From Acinetobacter sp. ANC 4178 (GTDB lineage Bacteria; Pseudomonadota; Gammaproteobacteria; Pseudomonadales; Moraxellaceae): a DNA stretch of 64,000 nt. This document shows positions 41,813 to 50,430 of the stretch, one piece after another. Position 1 is the first letter of the stretch, and each line of letters begins with the position of its first letter. Made by a program: the position numbers and the translations under genes. The notes beneath the pieces were generated by a model. That model saw only the letters and a list, made by a program, of their open reading frames with translations. It was not told the DNA's origin and made no database searches. The DNA lies in NCBI RefSeq assembly GCF_004331175.1, contig NZ_SJOD01000001.1:620001-684000 (forward strand), in the 5' to 3' direction.

Positions 41813-43231
41813 ATGCAGTCATCTCAATCTCCGAATGATGCTATGCATCAGGGCAATTCTGCGCCTTTAAAACGCGCTATGAGTACTCGACATCTGGTCA
41901 TGATTTCACTTGGTGGTGCAATCGGTACTGGTCTATTTTTAGGGTCGGGTGAAGTCATTGCACAAACGGGGCCTGTAGGTGCCATCATCGCTTATATTTT
42001 AGGTGGAATTATTGCCTATATGGTGATGCTCTGTCTGGGAGAACTTGCGGTACATATGCCTGTATCGGGTTCTTTCGGCGCTTATGCACAGAAGTATATT
42101 GGTCCAGGGACAGGCTACACAATTACATGGTTATATTGGCTAACTTGGACAGCAACACTCGGTACTGAATTCACCGCTGCTGCCTTGCTCATGCAAGAAT
42201 GGTTTCCTCATATCTCGGTATGGATTTGGACGCTCATCTTTGCTGCCATTATTTTTAGCTTAAACATGAGTTCAACCCGACTGTTTGCCGAATCAGAGTT
42301 CTGGCTGTCTCTGGTCAAAGTCGTGACTGTGATTAGTTTCATTATTTTGGGTTTACTCGCCATTTTTGGCGTACTGTCTTTTCATGGTTATAGCTCAGCA
42401 CCCTTATTTAGCAACTTGACCGCAGAAGGGTGGTTCCCTCAAGGTTTCTTCCCTATTTTTGCCACCATGCTGATTGTGAACTTTGCCTTTTCAGGTACTG
42501 AGTTAATTGGTGTTGCTGCGGGTGAAACTCAAGATCCAGCCAAAAATGTGCCTAAAGCCATTAATGCAGCCATTTGGCGTTTATTAATCTTCTTTGTAGG
42601 CACAATTGTCGTGATCAGTGCCCTCCTGCCACACCAAATGGCAGGCTTAGGCGGTAATGGCGTGAGTAGCAGTCCATTTGTGACGGTATTTAACTACATT
42701 GGTATTCCACATGCAGAAGACATTATTCGCTTTGTGATTATTACTGCGCTTCTTTCAGCGGCAAACTCAGGTTTATATGCTGCATCACGTATGATGTGGT
42801 CTTTATCTTACAAAAAGCAGTTGCCTGAAGTATTCTCTAAGTTAAATCACAAAGGTATTCCTTTTGTTGCCATTATTGTCACTATGTTTGGCGCAATTCC
42901 GGGTTTGCTGTCTGAACAATTTGCACCTGAAACCATTTTCAAAAACCTACTCGGTGTCGCTGCATTTACCATGGTCGTGGTGTGGATGAGCATCTGCTTA
43001 AGCCAGTTCAATTTCCGTCGCCAATGGTATAAGCAAGGCCATACAGCGAAAGAATTAGGCTTTGCAGCACCACTCTTCCCCATTGTGCCAATTTTAGGTT
43101 TTGTCTTCTGTTTTATTACTGGCATCAGTATGGCAGCAGACCCAGAAATGCTTGCAGGATTTATTGGCTGCTTAATCTTTATTGCCTTGTGTTATCTCAG
43201 TTATTATATTTTTTATCGAGAGCAAAACTAA
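41813..43231 (+). CDS. APC-family (AAT) amino acid permease
   Basis: This 472-aa transporter has a polar N-terminus and 12 helices. The AAT-subfamily markers are MISLGGAIGTGLFLGSGEVI in TM1, the TM6-loop AFSGTELIGVAAGETQDP and NVPKAINAAIWRLL. Relatives include LysP, MmuP, AroP and CycA; the substrate cannot be chosen from these motifs. It begins 111 bases after tRNA-Glu copy 2, has no strong ribosome-binding site, and ends in a strong terminator. Confidence 0.88.
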   Translation: MQSSQSPNDAMHQGNSAPLKRAMSTRHLVMISLGGAIGTGLFLGSGEVIAQTGPVGAIIAYILGGIIAYMVMLCLGELAVHMPVSGSFGAYAQKYIGPGTGYTITWLYWLTWTATLGTEFTAAALLMQEWFPHISVWIWTLIFAAIIFSLNMSSTRLFAESEFWLSLVKVVTVISFIILGLLAIFGVLSFHGYSSAPLFSNLTAEGWFPQGFFPIFATMLIVNFAFSGTELIGVAAGETQDPAKNVPKAINAAIWRLLIFFVGTIVVISALLPHQMAGLGGNGVSSSPFVTVFNYIGIPHAEDIIRFVIITALLSAANSGLYAASRMMWSLSYKKQLPEVFSKLNHKGIPFVAIIVTMFGAIPGLLSEQFAPETIFKNLLGVAAFTMVVVWMSICLSQFNFRRQWYKQGHTAKELGFAAPLFPIVPILGFVFCFITGISMAADPEMLAGFIGCLIFIALCYLSYYIFYREQN

Positions 43232-43236
43232 CACAT

Positions 43237-43268
43237 AAAAAGAGTGGTCAAAGACCACTCTTTTTTTT
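43237..43268 (+). terminator. Terminator after the permease
   Basis: AAAAAGAGTGGTC (43237-43249) and GACCACTCTTTTT (43253-43265) form a 13-bp stem with an AAA loop and an eight-T run. It lies 5 bases after the stop codon. Confidence 0.93.
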
Positions 43269-43312
43269 AAGCTAAATACAGACAATGTCCTCTGTAAAAA
43301 GCCTGACCCTGT

Positions 43313-44206
43313 ATGAAAATCATTTTTATTCACGGCATGAATCAACAAAATTATGATGAAGAGACTTTAAAACAGCATTGGTTAAATGTATTTAAAACTG
43401 GCTTGAGTCATGCAGAGCAAAATATTGAGCTTAATTCCCTAGACATCAAACTCCCGTTTTATGGTGATTTACTCACCAAACATCAGCTCAATAACAGTTT
43501 AGATTTAAATACACTGCTCCCTAAATCACTGTTGCATTTACATCTTCCTTTTCATCTTTGGCATAACACATCAATTGTTCAAGAGCATAGCCCATGCATC
43601 ACCCCATTACCTTGTTTTAATCCAGAGCAATCAGAGTCGCTTACACAGCGTTTAGCTGTCATTTCAGCGCTTACCAAAGATCATGCATTTAAAGAATTGA
43701 TCATGTTCCTTAATCATTACCCCAAACTCCATGAAACACTCATGCATAAATTTCTCATCGAGACCTATTTATATTTATCCAATTCTGATTTTATGCATGA
43801 AGTTCACCAAAGAATTATGTCGCATCTTCACCCAACCAAAGATCATATTATTGTGGCGCATTCTTTGGGTACCGTCATTGCCTACAACTTATTACATCAA
43901 TTTACCCATTTTAGAGTGCACCGTTTTATTACACTAGGTTCACCTCTTGCCTTTAAAGTGATTCAAGAGAAACTCACCTTACCGATTTCTCGACCACCTC
44001 AGCTACATGACGATTGGTTTAATTTCTATTCGCCTGATGATTTCCTAACGGCATTCCCCTTATCTGAATCACCTTTCAATTTTGAACCCCCGATTATTAA
44101 TCAAGCAATTACCACATTGGTAAATAATCCGCATCAAATTACTGGTTATTTACCCCATCCAGCAGTGATCAAAAGCATTGTGGATGCCTTAACGCTTAAA
44201 AAATAA
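43313..44206 (+). CDS. Alpha/beta hydrolase of unknown substrate
   Basis: This 297-aa protein starts directly with FIHGMNQQ (oxyanion loop) and has the nucleophile elbow VAHSLGTVIAYN near residue 183. FITLGSPLAFKVI and a late YLPHPAVI region could supply the histidine. There is no signal peptide, so it is cytoplasmic. It resembles lipase-like serine hydrolases that act on acyl esters. It stands alone between a permease terminator and the promoter of two tRNA-Glu genes. Its function is not known. Confidence 0.75.
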   Translation: MKIIFIHGMNQQNYDEETLKQHWLNVFKTGLSHAEQNIELNSLDIKLPFYGDLLTKHQLNNSLDLNTLLPKSLLHLHLPFHLWHNTSIVQEHSPCITPLPCFNPEQSESLTQRLAVISALTKDHAFKELIMFLNHYPKLHETLMHKFLIETYLYLSNSDFMHEVHQRIMSHLHPTKDHIIVAHSLGTVIAYNLLHQFTHFRVHRFITLGSPLAFKVIQEKLTLPISRPPQLHDDWFNFYSPDDFLTAFPLSESPFNFEPPIINQAITTLVNNPHQITGYLPHPAVIKSIVDALTLKK

Positions 44207-44287
44207 ACTCAACTAATGTGTATTTTTAGATTTTGTATTCTTTTTACCCGCTTAATTCTTTTTCCATCATTATCTTTAAAAAAATGT

Positions 44288-44316
44288 TTGACACCCTGCT
44301 TTATTCACCCTAATAT
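44288..44316 (+). promoter_or_regulatory. Promoter of tRNA-Glu copies 3 and 4
   Basis: TTGACA (44288-44293), a 17-base spacer and TAATAT (44311-44316) repeat the arrangement before copy 2, again 18 bases from the tRNA. Confidence 0.85.
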
Positions 44317-44333
44317 ACGCCCACCTCTGAAAC

Positions 44334-44409
44334 GTCCCTATCGTCTAGAGGCCTAGGACATCGCCCTTTCACGGCGGTAACCGGGGTTCGAATCCCCGTA
44401 GGGACGCCA
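44334..44409 (+). tRNA. tRNA-Glu (UUC), copy 3
   Basis: It is identical to copies 1 and 2. It heads a two-tRNA unit with copy 4. Confidence 0.97.
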
Positions 44410-44451
44410 TTTAATTTATGGTTTAGTTTTCAGAAGTACCAGCCTCATTAA

Positions 44452-44527
44452 GTCCCTATCGTCTAGAGGCCTAGGACATCGCCCTTTCACGGCGGTAACC
44501 GGGGTTCGAATCCCCGTAGGGACGCCA
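44452..44527 (+). tRNA. tRNA-Glu (UUC), copy 4
   Basis: It is identical to the other three, 42 bases after copy 3 with no promoter between, so both come from one transcript. A terminator follows after 24 bases. Confidence 0.97.
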
Positions 44528-44551
44528 TATTCAGAGATGTTTATCTCTTAA

Positions 44552-44584
44552 AAAAAACCTGAGCAAAACGACTCAGGTTTTTTT
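44552..44584 (+). terminator. Terminator after the tRNA-Glu pair
   Basis: AAAAAACCTGAG (44552-44563) pairs with CTCAGGTTTTTT (44572-44583) and is followed by T. Confidence 0.92.
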
Positions 44585-44660
44585 ATGCCTATATTTTGAG
44601 TTATGCTCTCTTTGAGCAAAATAAAAAACATATTTAATAAAAGGCAATTGAAACAACAAA

Positions 44661-45359
44661 ATGCAGATTCAACTTTACCATAAGCCCAATTCACGTTCGC
44701 AACGTATTGTCTGGCTTTTCGAAGAACTCGGTCTCGATTATGACATTTTGGTTTGCGACACACTAGACGATGCCAATACACATCAATTACAACAAGCACA
44801 TCCTTTGGCAAAATTTCCAACAGTCAAAATAACAGAACTTGAACATACTTTTTTCTTATCTGAAACCAGCGCTATTGGCGAATGGTTCAGTGCTCGCCAA
44901 CAAAGTTTAGGGACAATGAATTTAGACGGTTCTGCCTTAGTGGATTACTACTATTGGAAAAACTTCGCTGAAGCCACATTTATGCCAAATTTGGCGTTAA
45001 AACAGATCTTTTCCCAATTGGCGATCCGAACCCCTTGGCTTATACGTTTTATTCCACGAGCCATTCAATATGGATTTAATCAAGGCTATTTAAATCCCCT
45101 ACTGCAACAACAAATGCAAATCATCAATCAACATCTCACCACACAGCCATGGGTGGCAGGCTCTCAATTCACCATTGCAGATATTTTGCTTTGGTTTCCA
45201 TTACACGCTTGCACCCATCTAAATGCCCGTTATACGCACTACCATGCAATCAACGCCTATTTACAACAGATTCAAGACAGACCCACCTTTCAACGGGCTT
45301 TATCAAAAGGTCAATGGTCTGACGAAATCTTCAAACAGTATTGGGCCAAAGCTAACTAA
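44661..45359 (+). CDS. Glutathione S-transferase family protein
   Basis: This 232-aa cytosolic GST has a thioredoxin-fold N-terminus (LYHKPNSRSQRIVWLFEELG, with the likely catalytic Ser near residue 11; FPTVKI; LSETSAIGEW for glutathione binding) and an all-helical C-terminal domain with FTIADILLWFPL. It would conjugate or reduce electrophiles with glutathione; the substrate is unknown. It ends 2 bases before the convergent flavin oxidoreductase stop. Confidence 0.88.
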   Translation: MQIQLYHKPNSRSQRIVWLFEELGLDYDILVCDTLDDANTHQLQQAHPLAKFPTVKITELEHTFFLSETSAIGEWFSARQQSLGTMNLDGSALVDYYYWKNFAEATFMPNLALKQIFSQLAIRTPWLIRFIPRAIQYGFNQGYLNPLLQQQMQIINQHLTTQPWVAGSQFTIADILLWFPLHACTHLNARYTHYHAINAYLQQIQDRPTFQRALSKGQWSDEIFKQYWAKAN

Positions 45360-45361
45360 TA

Positions 45362-46606
45362 TTATGCACTTTTGCGGGAATTGATTTGCCCTTGAATCAC
45401 GGCTTTTAAATTGCCTTTCACATAATGGAAGAATACTTTAAGCGGAGAAAGTTTTGGATTTGGACGTTTACCTTGCGCAATGGTCTTAAATTGAGCGGCA
45501 TACCAAATAATTTCCATAATGGCCATTTTATCGACCATTGGAATACCTGTTTTAATCTTATCCACCGCATAACGGACATCTTGCCCAACCAATAAACGTT
45601 CGGTCAAATCGGTTTCTACGGCAAATGGACGTGCAATCCCAATAAAATCACAGGCACCACTGTCAAGTGCAGCATTCATGCCTTGTGCTGTACGGAAGCC
45701 ACCTGTCACCATCAAGTGACAACTCACTTGTTGACGAATTTTTTCAGCAAAGTCGAGGAAATAGGCTTCACGGGCAATGGTGCTGGCTTTACGTTTATCT
45801 TCCTTGGCACCAGCCATTGCAGGTGCTTCATAGGTGCCGCCCGAAATTTCAATCAAGTCAATTCCCGCTGCATCAATCGCTTTAAACACAGCAATCACAT
45901 CTTCTTCAGTAATGCCGCCACGTTGGAAATCCGCAGAATTTAGTTTTACTGAAATAATAAAGTTATCTGATGTCGCTGCCTGAACGGCTTGGTAAATTTC
46001 TAATAAAAAGCGCATACGATTTTCAATGCTCCCGCCCCATTGATCTTGACGTTTATTGGTCAATGGCGAGAGAAACTGACTAATCAGATAACCATGTGCA
46101 CCATGCAGTTGCACCCCTTCAAATCCCGCTTTTTCACAAATCTGTGCTGAACGAGCAAAGCGTTGAATAATGTCTAAAATTTCATCTTCAAGAAGTTCAC
46201 GTGGTGTACCAAAGGTGGTGGCAAGCATTGGACTAAAAGGCACTGCCGAAGGAGCTACGGTTTCTTTATTTAGACCTTTCGGGCATTGTCGCCCTGGATG
46301 GGAGAGCTGAACCAACTGCACCATCCCATATTGCTTACCCAAAGCCGCCCATTGGCTCAGTTCAGCCATGTCACGTTCAGATTCTACAACAACAACACCT
46401 GGCTCATTCTTGGCACGAAAATCGACCATCACATTACCCGTAATGGCGCAGCCCAAGCCCCCTTTTGCCCAAGCTTCATATAAGCCCAAATGTAATCGAT
46501 TCGGTTGTCCCGCATGATTGGCTAAAGCCTCACTCATTGCGCCTTTAATAATACGGTTTTTAAAGGTGGTATTTCGAATTTGCAAAGGTGCTGCAATATG
46601 ACTCAT
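45362..46606 (-). CDS. NADH:flavin oxidoreductase, old yellow enzyme family
   Basis: This 414-aa FMN TIM barrel has NRIIKGAMSEALA, QLSHPGRQ, QLHGAHGYLISQFLSPLTN, RQDQWGGSIENRMRF and VTGGFRTAQGMNAALDSGAC. These are the FMN- and substrate-binding segments of the OYE/2,4-dienoyl-CoA reductase group. It lacks the Fe-S and second flavin domains found in FadH. A helical C-terminal extension of about 70 residues follows the barrel. Such enzymes reduce activated alkenes with NAD(P)H; the substrate is unknown. Confidence 0.87.
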   Translation of the reverse strand: MSHIAAPLQIRNTTFKNRIIKGAMSEALANHAGQPNRLHLGLYEAWAKGGLGCAITGNVMVDFRAKNEPGVVVVESERDMAELSQWAALGKQYGMVQLVQLSHPGRQCPKGLNKETVAPSAVPFSPMLATTFGTPRELLEDEILDIIQRFARSAQICEKAGFEGVQLHGAHGYLISQFLSPLTNKRQDQWGGSIENRMRFLLEIYQAVQAATSDNFIISVKLNSADFQRGGITEEDVIAVFKAIDAAGIDLIEISGGTYEAPAMAGAKEDKRKASTIAREAYFLDFAEKIRQQVSCHLMVTGGFRTAQGMNAALDSGACDFIGIARPFAVETDLTERLLVGQDVRYAVDKIKTGIPMVDKMAIMEIIWYAAQFKTIAQGKRPNPKLSPLKVFFHYVKGNLKAVIQGQINSRKSA

Positions 46607-46699
46607 GTGAACTTCCTCATTTTTTTATTTAGATATTTTACTCTAATCGGTTTGTTACTGAGGTCAAGTCATTTCTGACAATTTATTTTGTCAACTTTG

Positions 46700-48268
46700 T
46701 CAATTGATTGAATGGTATTGACTGGCTTGGATCAGTTGCTGAGTGTAAGCATATAATGGATGTGCAAATAAGGCTTCTGTGGTCTGCATTTCAACCACCT
46801 GCGATGCACGTAATACCAAAACTTTTTGACTGATCGCTCGTACTACATGTAAATCATGGCTAATCAACACATAACTCAGTTGATACTGCTGCTGTAAGCG
46901 TCGCAAGAGCTGCACAATAGCCCGTTGTGTCGTACGATCTAAAGAAGATGTCGGTTCATCCAAGATAATCAACTGTGGCTGTAACACCAGTGCGCGAGCC
47001 AAAGCGATCCGCTGACGCTGACCACCTGACAGTTCATGTGGATAGCGGTGCTTAAAACTGTCATCTAACTCGACATCCAATAAAGCCTGATGCACTTTCG
47101 TTTCAATATGATGATTTTCATGTCGATGGCTTAGCATCAATCCTTCAGCAATAATCTGTTGCACGGTTAAACGTGGGTTGAGGCTGCTAAAAGGATCTTG
47201 AAAAACAATCTGGAAATTTGCGCGTAGTGGACGTAATTGTTTTTGATTCAGGGTATTTAAATTCTGCTGCTGAAACAGGATCTGTCCTTGACTCTGAACC
47301 AAACGCACAATGGCCAAGGCCAACGAACTTTTGCCTGATCCACTTTCACCCACAATACCTAAACATTCACCCTGCATTAAGGTGAGATAAGGAATTTCAA
47401 CCGCAATCTGCTGTCCCGTCATGCGATTCAGCCAACCCTGTTTAATTGGATACTGTACCAATAACTGTTCCAGTTGCAGGACTATTGGAGTCACGGAAGG
47501 TGCGAGTGCTTTGCCAAAATCGTGATTCATTAATTCACGAGTATAGTCCGTTGCAGGATGCTGAAAGACCTGCTCGGTAGCCCCCTGTTGCTCAACACGT
47601 CCCCGATTCATCACAATCACATCATCCGCATATTGACGAACCAAATTCAAATCATGACTAATCAAAATCAGGGACATCTTGCGTTGTTGTTGCAGCGTCT
47701 TGATCAAATCTAGAATCTGTATTTGCAGGGTTACATCCAAAGCGGTTGTCGGTTCATCTGCAATTAAAATTTCAGGGTCTAATGCTAAGGCAGCAGCGAT
47801 CATCACACGCTGCCGCTGACCACCCGAAAGCTGATGCGGATAACGCTTTAGAAGGGCTTCTGTTTGAATTAATCCAACATCCTGTAATAACCGCATCACC
47901 TGCTGACGGACAGACTGCTTGGACAAACCTTGTAAAATTAAGGCTTCCCCAACAATTTTTTCAACCTGATGTAATGGATTCAATGCCGCCATCGGGTCTT
48001 GGAAAATCAAGGCAATTTTACGCCCCCGAATAGACTGTAATTGCGGTGCAGAAAGTGTTAATAAATCAACCTCAGCATAATTTACTGTGCCTGATCTAAT
48101 CAAACTGTGTGGCAATAAATCTAACAGTGCCAAACAACTGATCGTTTTACCCGAACCGCTTTCCCCCACCAACGCCAATGTTTTACCCCGATGCAGTTGA
48201 AAGGATAAATTGTCCAGCAATATATTTTGTTCGTGTTGGATGCGCAGCTTCTGGACATCTAGAATCAT
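46700..48268 (-). CDS. yejF: Peptide ABC importer, fused double ATPase (YejF)
   Basis: This 522-aa protein has two complete ABC ATPase domains. The first has Walker A GESGSGKT, signature LSGGQRQR and Walker [12 protein letters not shown]. The second has [16 protein letters not shown] and [12 protein letters not shown]. It powers the YejABEF importer of oligopeptides and peptide-nucleotide antibiotics. I start at ATG 48268 ([11 protein letters not shown]), 13 bases after the yejE stop, where homologues begin; the frame extends to 48322, overlapping yejE. It is the last gene of the operon. Confidence 0.93.
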   Translation of the reverse strand: MILDVQKLRIQHEQNILLDNLSFQLHRGKTLALVGESGSGKTISCLALLDLLPHSLIRSGTVNYAEVDLLTLSAPQLQSIRGRKIALIFQDPMAALNPLHQVEKIVGEALILQGLSKQSVRQQVMRLLQDVGLIQTEALLKRYPHQLSGGQRQRVMIAAALALDPEILIADEPTTALDVTLQIQILDLIKTLQQQRKMSLILISHDLNLVRQYADDVIVMNRGRVEQQGATEQVFQHPATDYTRELMNHDFGKALAPSVTPIVLQLEQLLVQYPIKQGWLNRMTGQQIAVEIPYLTLMQGECLGIVGESGSGKSSLALAIVRLVQSQGQILFQQQNLNTLNQKQLRPLRANFQIVFQDPFSSLNPRLTVQQIIAEGLMLSHRHENHHIETKVHQALLDVELDDSFKHRYPHELSGGQRQRIALARALVLQPQLIILDEPTSSLDRTTQRAIVQLLRRLQQQYQLSYVLISHDLHVVRAISQKVLVLRASQVVEMQTTEALFAHPLYAYTQQLIQASQYHSIN

Positions 48269-48281
48269 ACTTGCTGCATGA

Positions 48282-49292
48282 TTATTGTCGTGGATCGAAT
48301 GCATCTCGTGCAGCCTCCCCAATATAGATCAACAGCGATAAAACAATTGCCAGCGTGAAGAAACCCGATAAAGCTAACCACGGCGCATTTAAGTTATTTT
48401 TACCCTGTAGCAAAATTTCCCCCAAAGATGCGGTGTCCGCAGGCAAACCAAGCCCCAAAAAGTCCAAAGCAGCTAAAGCAGTAATATTGGCAGTTAACAT
48501 AAAAGGGAGCTGTGACAAGCTCGAACTAATCACGTTGGGTAAAATATGTCGAACAATAATACGTGTATCGGCAATACCCAAAGCACAGGCAGCTCGCACA
48601 TAATCTAGATTGCGCGCACGTAGAAATTCAGTTCGAACCAGATTTACCAACGTGGTCCAACCAAAGAACAACATGATCAAAAAAAGCCAATACACACTAG
48701 GTGTAAAAATACTGACTAAAATCATGACCATAAACAGCATAGGTAAGCCGCCCCACACCTCTAAGAGCCGCTGACCAATTAAGTCGACCCAACCGCCATA
48801 ATAGCCTTGTATTGCACCAATAAAGATACCAATCACTGCTGAAAATAGGGTTACAGCAAAACCAAACAATAGTGAAACACGTAAGGCGTATAAAATTCTG
48901 GCGAGCACATCTCGGCCTTGATCATCCGTTCCTAACCAATTTTGCGCTGTCGGTTCAGAAGGAACAGGAACAGCTAAATCTAAATTTGGCGTTTGTGCTG
49001 CGTATCGAATCACGGGCCATACCGCCCAGCCCTGATCAGCAATCAATTGCTGTACCACAGGATCTTTATAATCGGCTTCTGTTTCAAATACCCCGCCAAA
49101 TGTGGTTTCGGGATAGCGCTTAAATACAGGAAAATAGAACGACTGCTGATATTTGACCAATAAAGGTTTTTCATTGGCTATTAAATTTGCAGCTAAGGAC
49201 ACCACAAGAATCAGGCTAAATAAAATAAAGCAAAGAAACCCCAAACGGTTTTGTCGAAAACGTTGTAGACGTATTTGAATCATAGGAGACAT
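48282..49292 (-). CDS. yejE: Peptide ABC importer permease YejE
   Basis: This is a 336-aa inner-membrane permease. The first helix (residues 15-37) is followed by a large periplasmic loop (LVKYQQSFYFPVFKRYPETT, then GTDDQGRDVLARILYALRVS), and the EAA-type loop is YVRAACALGIADTRIIVRHI. It pairs with YejB. Its ATG shares one base with the yejB stop (TAATG), a sign of translational coupling. Confidence 0.94.
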   Translation of the reverse strand: MSPMIQIRLQRFRQNRLGFLCFILFSLILVVSLAANLIANEKPLLVKYQQSFYFPVFKRYPETTFGGVFETEADYKDPVVQQLIADQGWAVWPVIRYAAQTPNLDLAVPVPSEPTAQNWLGTDDQGRDVLARILYALRVSLLFGFAVTLFSAVIGIFIGAIQGYYGGWVDLIGQRLLEVWGGLPMLFMVMILVSIFTPSVYWLFLIMLFFGWTTLVNLVRTEFLRARNLDYVRAACALGIADTRIIVRHILPNVISSSLSQLPFMLTANITALAALDFLGLGLPADTASLGEILLQGKNNLNAPWLALSGFFTLAIVLSLLIYIGEAARDAFDPRQ

Positions 49293-50356
49293 TAGTGTTT
49301 TCCTCGTGATTCAAAATCAATTCGTGGGTCAACCCATTGATAGAGTACATCGCAAATTAAACGCAGAATTAAGCCCAATAAGGTAAAAATAAATAACGTC
49401 CCGAAGATGACGGGATAATCGCGCTGGATAATCGCCTCGAACCCCAACAACCCTAAGCCGTCTAGGTTAAATACAATCTCGATAAATAAGTTACCAACAA
49501 AGAAAATACTGACCAATGCTTCAGGTAAACCCGCCATAATCACCAATACAGCATTGCGAAATACATGCCCATACTGAACACGGGATTCACTCAAACCTTT
49601 GGCACGAGCTGCCCAAACATAAGGTTTGTTGAGTTCTTCCAAAAAAGAATATTTGGTCAAATAAGCCAAACTGGCAAAACCGCCCAAAACCATCGCCAAT
49701 AAGGGCAAGCTTAAGTGCCAGAAATAATCCTGAATTTTACCCAACACGCTGAGTTGCTGAAAATTATCTGAGACTAAACCCTGTAGTGGAAACCACTGAA
49801 AATAGCTGCCGCCAGCAAAGAATACAATTAACAAAATAGCAAAAACAAAAGCAGGGACAGCATAACCAACGGCTAAAATGAGAGAAGTCGTTTTATCAAA
49901 GCATAAACCATGTTGCTTGGCTTTTTTAATTCCCAAAGGAATCGCAATAGAATAAATCAACAAACTGCTCCACAACCCGAGGGAAACAGAGACGGGCATT
50001 TTTTCCCAAATTAATTGCGTCACGGGTTTATCTTTAAAAAAGCTGACACCAAAATCCAAGGTGATATAATTCTTAAGCATCACGGCAAAACGTATATACG
50101 CAGGCTGATCAAAACCATACTGGGCTTCAATCTGACGAATCATCTCCTGACTCAGCCCTTTCGCACCTTGATAATTACTGTTTTCTGTAGAGATACCTGC
50201 TTTTACGGCTTGCAAACGCTGAAAAGACTCCGCTTGCTGAATGGCGCGCTCTACGGGGCCACCGGGAGCAATCTGAATCACAGCAAAATTAATGCATAAA
50301 ATAAAAAATAAGGTCGGAATAATCAGGAATAACCTTTTTAGAATATATGTACCCAA
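49292..50356 (-). CDS. yejB: Peptide ABC importer permease YejB
   Basis: This 354-aa permease begins MGTYILKRLFLIIPTLFFIL and has the typical early IQIAPGGPVER motif of DppB/OppB-like permeases. The ATPase-contacting loop is YVWAARAKGLSESRVQYGHV. It forms the membrane channel with YejE. It lies 74 bases downstream of yejA. Confidence 0.94.
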   Translation of the reverse strand: MGTYILKRLFLIIPTLFFILCINFAVIQIAPGGPVERAIQQAESFQRLQAVKAGISTENSNYQGAKGLSQEMIRQIEAQYGFDQPAYIRFAVMLKNYITLDFGVSFFKDKPVTQLIWEKMPVSVSLGLWSSLLIYSIAIPLGIKKAKQHGLCFDKTTSLILAVGYAVPAFVFAILLIVFFAGGSYFQWFPLQGLVSDNFQQLSVLGKIQDYFWHLSLPLLAMVLGGFASLAYLTKYSFLEELNKPYVWAARAKGLSESRVQYGHVFRNAVLVIMAGLPEALVSIFFVGNLFIEIVFNLDGLGLLGFEAIIQRDYPVIFGTLFIFTLLGLILRLICDVLYQWVDPRIDFESRGKH

Positions 50357-50430
50357 TTGCTTATCCTTATCTTCTGCATTATTTCCCCCTTAATCTAGCT
50401 GCATCACTCAAAACGGGCATATTTCTCGCC

